Positions 1 to 9,572 are shown, numbered from the stretch's first letter. The stretch is DNA of 64,000 nucleotides from Vibrio hannami (GCF_029589055.1 NZ_JARQZP010000003.1:186001-250000), one strand, 5' to 3'. Program-made: numbers and translations. Notes: a model not told the origin generated them from the sequence alone.

Positions 1-537
1 GTGTCTATCGCTGAGCAATCTTACACTCCTCAATTCGGTGTTGAAGTGGCGTATGCCTACAGACAGGCGAATGGAATGGATGGTCAGCCAGCATCGGATT
101 TAGTCAGCGCTTATCTGACCATGGATATTCCCCTGTTCACCAATAAAAAACAAGACCGAAAATACGCAGCGGCTCAACATCAGGTTGGCGCAGCTAAGTC
201 TCAAAAAGATCTCCTTCTGGTTCAGATGAATGCCAGAGTCAATACCCTGATTTCCGATAAACATAATCTGGAAGAGCGTATTCAGCGCTACCAAAAAGTA
301 CTTGTCAAACAAGCGAAAGAGCGCACTCAGGCAACCGAACGTGGATATGAAAACAATACAGCTCCGTTTGGTGAACTCATAACCGCAGCCAGAGATGAGC
401 TCATGATCGCCAAAGAACAGGCGCGGCTAATGGCCGATCTGAATAGCACCCAAAATGAACTTGCCTATGTTCTTAACCAATATGACCAGAATATCATCGA
501 ACTAAGCGCAGCTTATGAGCTTGAGGAGAACAATTAA
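1..537 (+). CDS. Outer-membrane efflux factor (TolC/CusC family), 3' part only
   Basis: This is the C-terminal 178 residues of a TolC-family outer-membrane channel, cut by the window edge; the GTG at base 1 is probably an internal Val codon. Long heptad-like helices (about residues 45-115 and 125-170) and the segment around 'VSAYLTMDIPLFT', which looks like a beta strand, match the second half of such channels. It ends in TAATG, overlapping the adaptor gene by one base, followed by the RND pump, so it is the exit duct of a tripartite heavy-metal efflux system. The substrate cannot be read from this piece; copper or silver is inferred from the neighbours. Confidence 0.8.
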   Translation: MSIAEQSYTPQFGVEVAYAYRQANGMDGQPASDLVSAYLTMDIPLFTNKKQDRKYAAAQHQVGAAKSQKDLLLVQMNARVNTLISDKHNLEERIQRYQKVLVKQAKERTQATERGYENNTAPFGELITAARDELMIAKEQARLMADLNSTQNELAYVLNQYDQNIIELSAAYELEENN

Positions 538-2240
538 TGAAATCACTACCTGTAGCCACACTGGCACTGCTTATCGGTGGCGTTTTAGGTTTTGCCGGAA
601 ATCAGTATTTGATGGGTGGACATGAGATGTCGTCAGGCTTTATGTCCGAGTCAGGAGAAAAAGAACCACTTTATTGGGTTGCACCAATGGATCCTAACTA
701 TCGCAGAGATGCTCCGGGCAAATCTCCGATGGGGATGGACCTAATCCCGGTTTATGAAGAAGAGTCCGGAGGCAGTGCAAAGAAAGGCACAGTTAAGATT
801 GACCCGGCAGTAGAAAATAACCTTGGGGTTAAAACCGCCAGCGCCTCTTTCAATAAATTGGCACCGCAGATTGATACCGTGGGATACATCAATTTTGATG
901 AAAGTCGTTTGTGGCAAACCAACAGCCGGGTGAGTGGTTGGGTGGAAACACTGAATGTAGATGCGGTTGGAGAGAAGGTATCTAAAGGTGATGTGCTTTT
1001 TACCCTCTACTCCCCTGAGCTGGTGAAAGCGCAGGAAGAATTGCTCAACGCCTACCGCTCTGGCCGCAAAGGGCTGGTTAATGGGGCAAGAGAGCGCCTG
1101 ATTGCTCTGGGGCTGGATAAAAGCCAGATTAACCAAATTGCAAAACGAGGGCGAGCAAGCCAGAACGTTGCCATAAAAGCCCCGACTGATGGGGTGATTG
1201 CTCAGCTGAATATTCGTGAAGGGGGCTATATTTCCCCGGCTCAAACAGTTATCAGTGCGGGGCCCCTCGATGAAGTGTGGATAGATGTCGAAGTGTTTGA
1301 ACGTCAGTCTCACTGGGTCGATGTGGGCAGCAATGCCACTATGACTTTGAGCGCCTTTCCGGGGCGCAGTTGGCAAGGGAAAGTTGATTTTATTTATCCC
1401 ATTCTGGATGCAAAAACACGAACCCTGCGAGTGCGTTTAAAGTTTGCAAACGAAGATGAAGCCCTTAAGCCAAACATGTTCGCCAACGTGGTACTTCAGA
1501 CAGAATCTGAAGCACCAGTACTGACTATCCCAAGAGAATCGGTCATTCGCTCTGGAGGCATGACCCGAGTTGTATTGTCTGAGGGCGAGGGTAAATATCG
1601 CTCTGCACGAATTGAAGTGGGCAGAGAAGCGGGAGAAGTTATTGAGGTGCTGGCCGGACTCACTGAAGACGATCAGGTCGTGACCTCTGCTCAGTTTATG
1701 CTCGACTCTGAATCCAGTCAGAGCGCAGATCTTGCCCGAATCAATGGGGTGGAAGCCGATAATCCGAGTGTCTGGGTCAAGGGGCAGGTCACCGACATGA
1801 TGGCCGGACATCGCATGGCGACGATTAATCACCAACCTGTGGAAGAGTGGCAGTGGCCGGGTATGGTCATGAACTTTACCTTTGCAGAAGGGTTGGATAT
1901 CGAAACCGTTCAATCAGGTCAGTCTATCGAATTTGAAATCCAGAAAACTGACTCTGGTCAATATGAAATTCTGGACTTTACCGTCGATGATTCTGTTGTT
2001 GCTAACGAGCTATGGGTCACTGGTGAGATAAGCATGCTCATGGCAGACTTTGGTATGTTGACCGTCAATCACGAGCCAGTCGCAGAATGGAACTGGGATG
2101 CGGGAGAGATGAATTTCTCGGTAGATGAGGCCGTTGATTTGTCCCCCTTTTCCGAAGGGCAACAGGTTCGTTTTCTAATCAACAAATCAGGTAATGAACC
2201 CAAATTGATCGCGCTTGAGCCGGCAGGAGGTAAACAATGA
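537..2240 (+). CDS. cusB: CusB-like periplasmic adaptor with metal-binding N-terminus and two C-terminal CusF-like domains
   Basis: Periplasmic adaptor of a heavy-metal RND efflux complex, 567 aa, longer than ordinary CusB (about 400). An N-terminal membrane anchor or signal (residues 5-24) is followed by a heavy-metal-binding domain (45-75, with YWVAPMDP and SPMGMDLIPVY), then the hairpin, lipoyl and barrel domains (about 85-400). Two tandem CusF-like beta-barrels close the protein. The first (about 411-482) has the full H...WPxMxM copper set (NHQP, WPGMVMNF). The second (about 492-562) keeps His and Trp (NHEP, EWNW) but reads WDAGEMNF, with Gly where the first Met ligand should be. The gene overlaps the channel gene by 1 nt and cusA by 4 nt, so the three are one operon. 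Cu(I)/Ag(I) is the likely substrate. Confidence 0.88.
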   Translation: MKSLPVATLALLIGGVLGFAGNQYLMGGHEMSSGFMSESGEKEPLYWVAPMDPNYRRDAPGKSPMGMDLIPVYEEESGGSAKKGTVKIDPAVENNLGVKTASASFNKLAPQIDTVGYINFDESRLWQTNSRVSGWVETLNVDAVGEKVSKGDVLFTLYSPELVKAQEELLNAYRSGRKGLVNGARERLIALGLDKSQINQIAKRGRASQNVAIKAPTDGVIAQLNIREGGYISPAQTVISAGPLDEVWIDVEVFERQSHWVDVGSNATMTLSAFPGRSWQGKVDFIYPILDAKTRTLRVRLKFANEDEALKPNMFANVVLQTESEAPVLTIPRESVIRSGGMTRVVLSEGEGKYRSARIEVGREAGEVIEVLAGLTEDDQVVTSAQFMLDSESSQSADLARINGVEADNPSVWVKGQVTDMMAGHRMATINHQPVEEWQWPGMVMNFTFAEGLDIETVQSGQSIEFEIQKTDSGQYEILDFTVDDSVVANELWVTGEISMLMADFGMLTVNHEPVAEWNWDAGEMNFSVDEAVDLSPFSEGQQVRFLINKSGNEPKLIALEPAGGKQ

Positions 2241-5200
2241 TCCCTGCCATTATCAGATGGTCTCTGAACAATCGATTTATTGTTTTGGTGTTTACGTTGT
2301 TTTTAGTATTTGCCGGGTTGTTTAGTGTTAAGAACACGCCCGTTGATGCACTGCCGGATCTTTCGGATGTTCAGGTCATCATCAAGACAAGTTATCCGGG
2401 ACAAGCGCCACAAGTTGTTGAAGATCAAGTGACATACCCGCTAACGACAGCCATGCTGGCCGTACCGGGTGCAGAGACGGTTCGTGGTTACTCCTTCTTT
2501 GGAGATTCCTATGTTTACATCATCTTCAATGATGATACAGACATGTACTGGGCCCGCTCCAGAGTACTGGAGTATCTAAGCCAGGTTGCACCGAACCTTC
2601 CTGCCAATGCTAAACCGACACTGGGGCCAGATGCCACAGGTGTGGGCTGGGTATACAGCTATGTACTTCAGGACAAAACGGGGCAGCACGATTTGTCTGA
2701 GCTTCGTAGCTATCAAGACTGGTTTTTAAAATATGAACTGCAAACGGTCGATGGGGTATCTGAGGTGGCGACCGTTGGCGGCATGGTTAAGCAATACCAG
2801 ATACAGATAGACCCTGCCAGATTGCGAGCTTACGACCTGACGCTACAGCAAGTTAATAACGCGATTAAGATGGGTAATCAAGAGACAGGTGCATCAGTAA
2901 TCGAAGTCGCTGAAGCTGAACATATGGTGCGAACAACAGGTTACTTGTCCGGTATTGAAGATATCAAAGCACTCCCACTCAAGGTAACAGAGAAAGGTAC
3001 ACCACTGCTATTGGGCGATATTGCCGACATCAACTTGGGGCCACAGATGCGTCGAGGTATCTCCGAGTTTAATGGTGAAGGTGAAGCTGTCGGTGGTGTT
3101 ATCGTGATGCGTTTTGGCGAAAATGCCAGTGAGGTTATCGCCAATGCAAAACAAAAGCTTTCTGAGCTCCAATCCAGCCTGCCTGAAGGGGTTGAGATTG
3201 TTGCTACTTATGACCGTTCAACACTTATCAATAAAGCGGTCGAAAACCTGTGGGAGAAGCTGGCGGAAGAGTTTATCGTGGTCGCCATTGTGTGTGCGCT
3301 CTTCCTGTTCCATATCCGCTCGTCATTGGTCATTGCACTCAGCTTGCCAGTGGGTATTCTGTCTGCCTTTATCGTCATGCATTGGCAGGGCATCAACGCC
3401 AACATCATGTCACTCGGTGGTATCGCTATCGCCATTGGCGCCATGGTTGACGGGGCTATCGTGATGATAGAAAACGTGCATAAGCATATTGAACGAACCC
3501 CGCTAACAGACAAAAACCGATGGCAGGTAATTGGTAAAGCAGCTGAAGAAGTGGGGGCTCCGCTGTTCTTCTCGTTGCTTATCATTACGCTGAGCTTTGT
3601 CCCGGTATTCGCGCTCGAAGGGCAAGAAGGCAAAATGTTCTCGCCACTGGCATTTACCAAGACCTATGCCATGGTCGCTGCCGCTGGCTTATCTATCACT
3701 CTGGTGCCCGTATTGATGGGGTATCTGGTTCGGGGAAAAATTCTACCTGAGCACAAGAACCCGGTTAACCGACTTCTTATCGCTTTGTACAAACCTGTGC
3801 TCAATGTCAGTCTCAAGTACCCCAAGAGCATGGTACTTATCGCGCTTACCCTGATGTCATCTGCGTACGTCCCTATCACTAAGATGGGTAGTGAGTTTAT
3901 CCCTCCTCTGGACGAGGGAGATCTGATGTACATGCCAACAACCTATCCAGGCATCTCCATCGGTAAGGCTCGTGAGCTCTTGCAGCAGACCAACAAGCTT
4001 ATTAAAACCGTACCTGAAGTGACGACAGTTTGGGGCAAAGTTGGACGGGCAGAAAGTGCGACAGACCCGGCTCCGTTGACCATGATTGAGACGGTTATTC
4101 AGCTAAAACCGAAAGAGGAGTGGCGTGAGGGCGTCACAACTGATTCTCTACGACAGGAGTTTGACAGCCTCATCCAGTTCCCAGGTTTAACCAATGCCTG
4201 GGTAATGCCGATCAAAACTCGTATCGATATGTTGTCTACGGGTATCAAAACACCTATCGGGATAAAAATCGCGGGTCCTGACCTGAAAGTTATTGAAGAC
4301 ATTGGTGCGGAGCTCGAACCGATTCTCAATAACATTGAAGGCACAGCTTCAGTCTATGCTGAGCGCGTCGCCGGTGGCCGATATGTGACCATTGATATCA
4401 AACGCAGACAGGCCGCCCGTTATGGCCTGAGTATCAATCAAATCCAACAAGTTATCTCAACCGCGATAGGTGGTATGAACGTAGGCGAAACAACCGAAGG
4501 TCTGGAGCGTTATCCGATTAATGTTCGCTACCCTCAGGTATACCGAGATTCAATTGAGAAGCTGCAAAGCCTTCCACTAGTGACACCAAACGGTGCACGC
4601 ATCGCGCTCGCGGATGTGGCAGATGTCCGTTTTGAAGATGGCCCACCCATGATTAAAACCGAAAATGCACGTCCTAACGGGTGGGTGTTTGTCGATATTG
4701 CCGAGCGGGATCTTGGTTCATACGTCGCTGAAGCAAGGCAAGCGGTATCAGAGCAGCTGTCTTTGCCAGCCGGTTATTCCCTTGCTTGGTCTGGGCAATA
4801 TGAATATATGGAGCGAGCAAAAGCGCGGCTTAGCATCGTCACACCAGTGACTATCGCCATCATCATGTTGCTTTTGTATTTCAGCTTCAGACGCGTTGGC
4901 GAAGTCATGATCATCATGCTCACTTTACCTCTGGCGATGGTGGGCGGACTCTGGTTGATGCACTACCTGAACTACAACTTCTCTATAGCGGTCGGAGTGG
5001 GCTTTATCGCTCTGTCTGGTGTGGCGGTAGAGATAGGCGTCATCATGCTGGTTTATCTCAATCAGGCATGGCATCACCGAAAACTTAATTTGATGGAAGA
5101 CAAACAGCCTTTGACTTCAGAAGACTTAAAAGAGTCGATTATCGAAGGGGCTGGTTTGCGCGTTCGTCCCATCATGATGACAGTTCTTACGGTCATTATC

Positions 5201-5368
5201 GGTTTAATCCCAATTATGCAGGGCTCCGGAACGGGCTCTGAAGTGATGCAACGTATCGCAGCACCCATGATTGGGGGAATGGCTTCGGCCATTGTACTCA
5301 CCCTGCTGGTTCTTCCAGCCATCTTCAAGCTCTGGAAACAGCGCGAAGTTAACAAGCACTCTAATTAA
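2237..5368 (+). CDS. cusA: CusA/CzcA-type heavy-metal RND efflux pump
   Basis: Inner-membrane proton-driven RND transporter, 1043 aa, full length for the HME-RND class. Visible hallmarks are the N-terminal helix followed by NTPVDALPDLSDVQVII, and the TM4 region GGIAIAIGAMVDGAIVMIENVHKH with the acidic proton-relay residue. The large periplasmic loops and the mirrored second half (around residues 870-1030, ALSGVAVEIGVIMLVYLN) are also present. It starts inside the cusB stop (ATGA overlap), so translation is coupled. It should bind Cu(I)/Ag(I) in the periplasm or from the adaptor and push it through the TolC-like channel. A divalent-metal (Czc) specificity cannot be excluded from sequence alone, but the CusF-like domains of the adaptor and the next gene, a cupredoxin, favour copper. 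Confidence 0.92.
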   Translation: MIPAIIRWSLNNRFIVLVFTLFLVFAGLFSVKNTPVDALPDLSDVQVIIKTSYPGQAPQVVEDQVTYPLTTAMLAVPGAETVRGYSFFGDSYVYIIFNDDTDMYWARSRVLEYLSQVAPNLPANAKPTLGPDATGVGWVYSYVLQDKTGQHDLSELRSYQDWFLKYELQTVDGVSEVATVGGMVKQYQIQIDPARLRAYDLTLQQVNNAIKMGNQETGASVIEVAEAEHMVRTTGYLSGIEDIKALPLKVTEKGTPLLLGDIADINLGPQMRRGISEFNGEGEAVGGVIVMRFGENASEVIANAKQKLSELQSSLPEGVEIVATYDRSTLINKAVENLWEKLAEEFIVVAIVCALFLFHIRSSLVIALSLPVGILSAFIVMHWQGINANIMSLGGIAIAIGAMVDGAIVMIENVHKHIERTPLTDKNRWQVIGKAAEEVGAPLFFSLLIITLSFVPVFALEGQEGKMFSPLAFTKTYAMVAAAGLSITLVPVLMGYLVRGKILPEHKNPVNRLLIALYKPVLNVSLKYPKSMVLIALTLMSSAYVPITKMGSEFIPPLDEGDLMYMPTTYPGISIGKARELLQQTNKLIKTVPEVTTVWGKVGRAESATDPAPLTMIETVIQLKPKEEWREGVTTDSLRQEFDSLIQFPGLTNAWVMPIKTRIDMLSTGIKTPIGIKIAGPDLKVIEDIGAELEPILNNIEGTASVYAERVAGGRYVTIDIKRRQAARYGLSINQIQQVISTAIGGMNVGETTEGLERYPINVRYPQVYRDSIEKLQSLPLVTPNGARIALADVADVRFEDGPPMIKTENARPNGWVFVDIAERDLGSYVAEARQAVSEQLSLPAGYSLAWSGQYEYMERAKARLSIVTPVTIAIIMLLLYFSFRRVGEVMIIMLTLPLAMVGGLWLMHYLNYNFSIAVGVGFIALSGVAVEIGVIMLVYLNQAWHHRKLNLMEDKQPLTSEDLKESIIEGAGLRVRPIMMTVLTVIIGLIPIMQGSGTGSEVMQRIAAPMIGGMASAIVLTLLVLPAIFKLWKQREVNKHSN

Positions 5369-5436
5369 CAATATGAACGGACAGCATGCGCCTGATCGCA
5401 GGCGCTAAATTAACGAATACAAAACTGAGGTTTATT

Positions 5437-5937
5437 ATGAAAAAGACACTAATCACTCTGGCACTAGTAGCACTTTCTGGCACTGCAATTGCGGATGAAA
5501 AACACAACCATTCCGAAATGAACAATATGAAAATGGACCACTCTGGGATGTCGATGGAAGGCATGTCTGATGTGGGTATGCCTGCGATGGGAGCGAAACC
5601 AGATAAGGTGGTTCATGTCCTTTTGTCCGATGACATGAAAATCCGTTTTAAAAAAGAGGTAAAAATCGAATCTAATGATGTGGTTCAGTTTGTAGTGATG
5701 AACACCGGGAAAATTGACCATGAGTTCTCAATCGGCAGTGCTGCTGAGCAATTAAAGCATCGTGAGATGATGAAAACCATGGGTAATCATGAGCACGACA
5801 GCGGTAGCGCTGTAACGGTTAAACCGGGTAAAGCGAAACAACTGCTGTGGCACTTTCATGGTGACAAAAATGTAGAGTTCTCATGCAACATACCTGGACA
5901 TGCGGAAGCTGGAATGGTTAAGAGCGTAACGCTTTAG
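5437..5937 (+). CDS. Secreted cupredoxin (copper-binding protein)
   Basis: Periplasmic blue-copper-fold protein of 166 aa. I start it at the ATG at 5437 (MKKTLITLALVAL, a signal peptide ending ...GTAIA) because a GAGG lies 6 nt upstream; an earlier in-frame ATG at 5386 would put a hydrophilic tail before the signal. The mature N-terminus is rich in Met and His (HNHSEMNNMKMDHSGMSMEG). The C-terminal domain has the type-1 copper ligands: HEFSIG, then C-x4-H-x4-M in CNIPGHAEAGM. It follows cusA by 68 nt, so it probably belongs to the same copper response, as a carrier or buffer for periplasmic copper. A full electron-transfer role is less likely given the Met/His-rich tail. Confidence 0.82.
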   Translation: MKKTLITLALVALSGTAIADEKHNHSEMNNMKMDHSGMSMEGMSDVGMPAMGAKPDKVVHVLLSDDMKIRFKKEVKIESNDVVQFVVMNTGKIDHEFSIGSAAEQLKHREMMKTMGNHEHDSGSAVTVKPGKAKQLLWHFHGDKNVEFSCNIPGHAEAGMVKSVTL

Positions 5938-6033
5938 ATTTAGCGCTTTAAAAATAATATTGCTATCTAAGCTTTGAGCCACGATGTATTCGAATGACAA
6001 CGTGGCTCAGTATTTAAAAATCTCAATAATGGT

Positions 6034-6246
6034 TCATAGGTTTTGTTTAATGTTATCCAGTTCCTCAAGGGTAATTTCACCTTTGGCATAACGTTTTTTA
6101 GCAATATCCAAAGGGGTTTCTTGTTGTACTTGCGAAGCACCTTTCGGAGAAAATATCACCCAAAGAACAAATCCAATAATCACGATCCATAACAGCATCA
6201 TAGGCATATGTCCTATACCAAACCCGAAGTCATAGTATCCATGCAT
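6034..6246 (-). CDS. Small SHOCT-domain membrane protein
   Basis: 70-aa protein. It has one transmembrane helix (residues about 14-33, MPMMLLWIVIIGFVLWVIF) and a C-terminal SHOCT domain (about 43-70, DIAKKRYAKGEITLEELDNIKQNL). SHOCT modules are short helical oligomerisation motifs found at the ends of many proteins; the function here is unknown. It lies 14 nt downstream of the Met/His-rich secreted protein gene on the same strand, so the two are probably co-transcribed. Similar 70-90 aa membrane SHOCT proteins often sit in copper-resistance loci, which agrees with the neighbouring efflux operon. Confidence 0.7.
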   Translation of the reverse strand: MHGYYDFGFGIGHMPMMLLWIVIIGFVLWVIFSPKGASQVQQETPLDIAKKRYAKGEITLEELDNIKQNL

Positions 6247-6260
6247 AATAACCTCACAAA

Positions 6261-6584
6261 CTACTCTGATACAGGTTCTTGTCCATTGTTAAATCGATTG
6301 CCACGGCATCCAAAACCACGTTTCTGGTTTGCAAAGTCATCACCGTGCATTTGGCTCATCCATTCTCTCATAGCTTCTGGATCGTCATGCATACTTTGCA
6401 TCCAGGCTCGCATAGCCTCAGGATCTTTTCGTAGTTCAAGCATTGCCTGATATTGAGGGCTTTCTGTATTCATCATTGCATGCATAAATCCAGGTCCGCC
6501 TTTTCCTCCACCCATGTGTGCAAATACGCTGACAGAAATAGCAAGAGAGGTAGCTGCTGCTAGTATTTTGGTTAATGTTTTCAT
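6261..6584 (-). CDS. Secreted Met/His/Gly-rich small protein
   Basis: 107-aa protein with a clear signal peptide (MKTLTKILAAATSLAISVSVFA). The mature part begins HMGGGKGGPGFMHAMMN and contains two related segments of the form DPEAMRxWMxxMH (about residues 54-68 and 68-82). The repeated Met, His and acidic residues suggest metal binding or a Spy-like envelope chaperone, but no family is recognised with certainty. It is divergent from the response regulator gene at 6765; the 180 bp between them hold inverted repeat boxes. Regulation by that two-component system is inferred from position only. Confidence 0.6.
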   Translation of the reverse strand: MKTLTKILAAATSLAISVSVFAHMGGGKGGPGFMHAMMNTESPQYQAMLELRKDPEAMRAWMQSMHDDPEAMREWMSQMHGDDFANQKRGFGCRGNRFNNGQEPVSE

Positions 6585-6634
6585 GATTCATCCCTCAGTT
6601 GTCTTCTTCACTTTTATTACAGCAATTTTTACAT

Positions 6635-6714
6635 TCGAATGTGTGTCGCAAATCCATTTGTTTCTGACAAATGATGGCAAAGCCTCAGATTGACACACTT
6701 TGTCACACATTCGC
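6635..6714. promoter_or_regulatory. Divergent control region with paired inverted motifs
   Basis: Between the minus-strand small secreted gene and the plus-strand response regulator two related motifs face each other. TCGAATGTGTGTCGCAAA lies near 6635-6652, and TTTGTCACACATTCG near 6699-6713 is its imperfect reverse complement. Such paired boxes suit binding of an OmpR-type regulator, most simply the product of the gene at 6765. This is inference from symmetry alone. Confidence 0.4.
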
Positions 6715-6764
6715 TAACAAACTGGTTATATTGAATAATGTATAGAGAATATTGAGGATTCTTA

Positions 6765-7490
6765 ATGGATCAGACATATAGGATCTTGGTAGTTGATGAT
6801 CACGCTGAGATTAGAGAATTACTAAAACGCTTTTTGACGCCTCATGGCTTTCATGTTGTCACAGCTGAAGATGGTGACAGCATGGAAAGAGCCATGCGTC
6901 AGCAGTCGTTTGATCTCATCATCCTCGATCTAATGTTACCAGGGAAAGATGGTGTGACGTTGTGCCGGGAAGTTCGCATGACATCAAATATCCCTATCAT
7001 TATGCTGACAGCTCTGGGAGAAGAGATCGACCGAATTATTGGTCTTGAAGTCGGGGCGGATGATTATCTTGCTAAGCCTTTTAATCCAAGGGAGTTGCTC
7101 GCCCGCATTAAGTCTGTGTTAAGGCGACATTTCTCTATCCCAGGTGTCAGTGAACAAGCCTCTACCACAAACTCAAATTACAGTTTTGCTGGATGGAAAC
7201 TAAATACAACCACAAGAGAGTTATTTGATGGTAGTGGCGTCTTAGTCTCTTTAACATCGACGGAATTTGAGTTGCTCGTTGCTTTTTTAACTCATCCTAA
7301 TGTTGTGCTGTCTAGAGAGGACTTGTTGAAACTGGTTCAAGGCAGAGGTGCCGATGTTTACGACAGAGCAATTGATACATTAATTAGCAGGCTAAGACGC
7401 AAAATCGAGGTAAACCCCAAAGAACCAAAACTCATCAAGACAATTTGGGGAGGTGGTTATCAGCTTAGTTGTGAGGTAAATCATGATTAA
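6765..7490 (+). CDS. OmpR-family response regulator
   Basis: 241-aa two-component response regulator. The receiver domain (about residues 5-120) has the acidic pocket DD (11-12), the phospho-acceptor Asp55 in LIILDLMLPGKDG, the Thr of IIMLTA and the Lys of YLAKPFNPRE. A winged-helix DNA-binding domain follows (about 140-238: LTSTEFELLVAFL, VYDRAIDTLISRLRRKI, GGGYQL). It overlaps the histidine kinase gene by 8 nt, so the two form an operon. Its place next to a metal-efflux cluster suggests control of metal or envelope-stress genes, but specificity is not readable from the sequence. Confidence 0.9.
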   Translation: MDQTYRILVVDDHAEIRELLKRFLTPHGFHVVTAEDGDSMERAMRQQSFDLIILDLMLPGKDGVTLCREVRMTSNIPIIMLTALGEEIDRIIGLEVGADDYLAKPFNPRELLARIKSVLRRHFSIPGVSEQASTTNSNYSFAGWKLNTTTRELFDGSGVLVSLTSTEFELLVAFLTHPNVVLSREDLLKLVQGRGADVYDRAIDTLISRLRRKIEVNPKEPKLIKTIWGGGYQLSCEVNHD

Positions 7491-8882
7491 GTGGGTTCGC
7501 AGCCTTAGTCTGATACATCAAATTGGAGCTGTTGTTTTACTTGGCTTTGTCATCAGTTTTTATCTCTCGCTTAATTTGCTCTCTTCTGAGAGTACAAGAA
7601 CACTAAACCTGCTCTCCTCGTCTTCTGCTGTGCAAAGAGTGACGACAATGATTGAGCTATTAGGTCAAACACCTGAGTCTCTTCATCCCACAGTTTTAGA
7701 AGCAAGTAGTAGCTACGACTTAACGCTGTCTATTACAACGCAGCCTCATATAAAAGAAACTAAAAACCTTTCGAAAGCAACCAATCAGCTCATCGCTAAG
7801 TTTAAAGCCAAAGAAATAGACAATGTAAACCTATTGCTCGTTGAACGAGCACGCCCTCTTACGGATATGCATGATATGCGCAATGCGATGATGTCGGGGA
7901 TATCTATGCAGGAAAGACGGGCGCTTCGAATGGGATATCTTGCCACTATTGATGGTTCAGTTCAGTTGCAAAATGGTAAGTGGCTGAACTTCTCATCAGG
8001 TATTCGAGAAGACGTCACTCACTGGTCCACTTCTGTTGTTTTTGCTTTATGCATGGTGATGTTAGTAACCATTACTCTTGCCATATCAATCATTCATCGT
8101 GCTCTAAAACCTATTCAAACGCTGCGTGAAGCCGCATCTGATTTTGCTATTAGTCGCAAGGTAACGTCGATTGAAGCCGATGGTCCAAAAGACCTAGTCC
8201 CAACCATAGAAGCATTCAATAAAATGCAGGTCGATATTTCTGATTTCATTCAAGAGCGTACACGACTGATTGCGGCCATCTCTCATGATTTGAGAACACC
8301 TTTAACCAGCCTAAGGCTTCGGCTGGAGTTTGCAGAAGAAAGTAACGATAAAGAGCAGATGCTCAACTCAGTTTCCATTATGGAAAAAATGCTGAAAGCA
8401 ACAATGAGCTTTGCTAAAAACGACAGTGATATTGAAGAAAGGCAACAAACCAATATCGATAGCTTATTACAGACCATCGTAGACGAATACAGTGATAGGT
8501 CAGTAGTAGTCAAGTATCAAAGTACAGGCTGCATAGCAGAAAACATTCCCCCCATTACTGTTAGAAGAATGATTGAAAACCTGGTAAACAATGCGGTTCA
8601 GTATGGGGGGAATATTGCGAGATTTCATTAAGTGCAACCAAGCATACAAACGATATCGAGTTTACTGTTTCGGATACGGGTGTCGGTATTGATAGCACAA
8701 AACTAGACGAGGTAATCAAACCCTTTATCCGCCTGGATTCGGCAAGAAGCACAGATAGCTCCAATGTTGGCTTGGGCCTTTCAATCACAAAGGCGTTGGC
8801 CAACAATTATGGAGGTAACTTACAGTTAAGTAACAATAAACCTCATGGTTTGACGTGTACATTTACGATTGCCATTTACTAA
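7483..8882 (+). CDS. Sensor histidine kinase, frameshifted as sequenced at a G6 run
   Basis: Membrane sensor kinase paired with the upstream response regulator. TM helices at about residues 13-33 and 185-205 bracket a periplasmic domain of about 150 aa. HAMP-like and dimerisation regions follow with the phospho-acceptor His in AAISHDLRTPLTSL, then the N box MIENLVNNAVQYGG. The frame stops at 8631 just after this point. The rest of the ATPase domain (DTGVGID, GLGLSITKALANNYGG) continues in another frame to the stop at 8880-8882. Adding one G to the G6 run at 8605-8610 gives one continuous 466-aa kinase. As sequenced, the product would lack the G boxes and be inactive; an under-called homopolymer is the simplest explanation. 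Confidence 0.82.
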
Positions 8883-9122
8883 TACATCTACGGATTTTAC
8901 AAGTACGACGTGTTGTATAAGCCTGCATTGATTTTGATCATCTTATTGACACATATACATAAAATATATTTTGTGATCTATTTAAAACCTCTTCTATTTA
9001 CTCCAGCAATGCGCGAGATTAATAGCTAAATAAGGCGTATATTAGCAAATAGTACTTTAGAGTTATATATAACACGTATAACTAAAAAAGCGTGAGCTTA
9101 ATTACATGGAGAGGTACCCACG

Positions 9123-9449
9123 ATGAAAAAGCTATTGCTAGGCCTAATGGTTGCGATGATGTCTTTTGGTGCGTTTGCTGACGCAGCAAAGGGACAAAAG
9201 TACTACCTCAAGTACCTGAGACCATATTTTGAATACAACGGGCAAGAATTTGCTTCCCAACACCTTAAAGTGGAATGGAAGCGTTACTTTAAAAAGGACG
9301 CGAAGAAATTCATTAAAACCTATAGCAAAAAGCACCCGGAAGCTTCGGATTATCTGGCAAGCGAGGATTTCCAAAAAATCGCCCCTCATATAAAAGATTT
9401 TGCGATTAAATATGCAGCAGATAGCGGAGAGTTAGCAAGCTGTAACTAA
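9123..9449 (+). CDS. Small secreted basic protein of unknown function
   Basis: 108-aa protein with a signal peptide (MKKLLLGLMVAMMSFGAFA) and a strong GAGAGG-type ribosome site upstream. The mature part is rich in Lys, Tyr and Phe, with KGQKYYLKYLRPYF and KVEWKRYFKKDAKKFI. It ends ELASCN with a single Cys. There is no haem motif. It resembles small periplasmic proteins I recall from epsilon-proteobacteria (the KYYxKY...EWxxxF...FLAS.KFQK pattern), but this is memory and not a search result. It precedes a DUF3373-type porin, a family also common in epsilon-proteobacteria, so the two may have moved together. Confidence 0.6.
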   Translation: MKKLLLGLMVAMMSFGAFADAAKGQKYYLKYLRPYFEYNGQEFASQHLKVEWKRYFKKDAKKFIKTYSKKHPEASDYLASEDFQKIAPHIKDFAIKYAADSGELASCN

Positions 9450-9572
9450 CAGAATGTAAATGATTTTATAAATAACGCTGACTTAAAGACACATTAGATC
9501 TCCTTCATGTGGGATTGCTCAGGGGCTTCTGCGTGCCTGAAAAAGTCAGGCAACAAAATAGCGAGAAAAATT

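Noticed and set aside
1..3. GTG at the first base as true start of the outer-membrane channel gene
   Set aside because: TolC-type channels are over 400 aa; this is an internal codon at the window edge.
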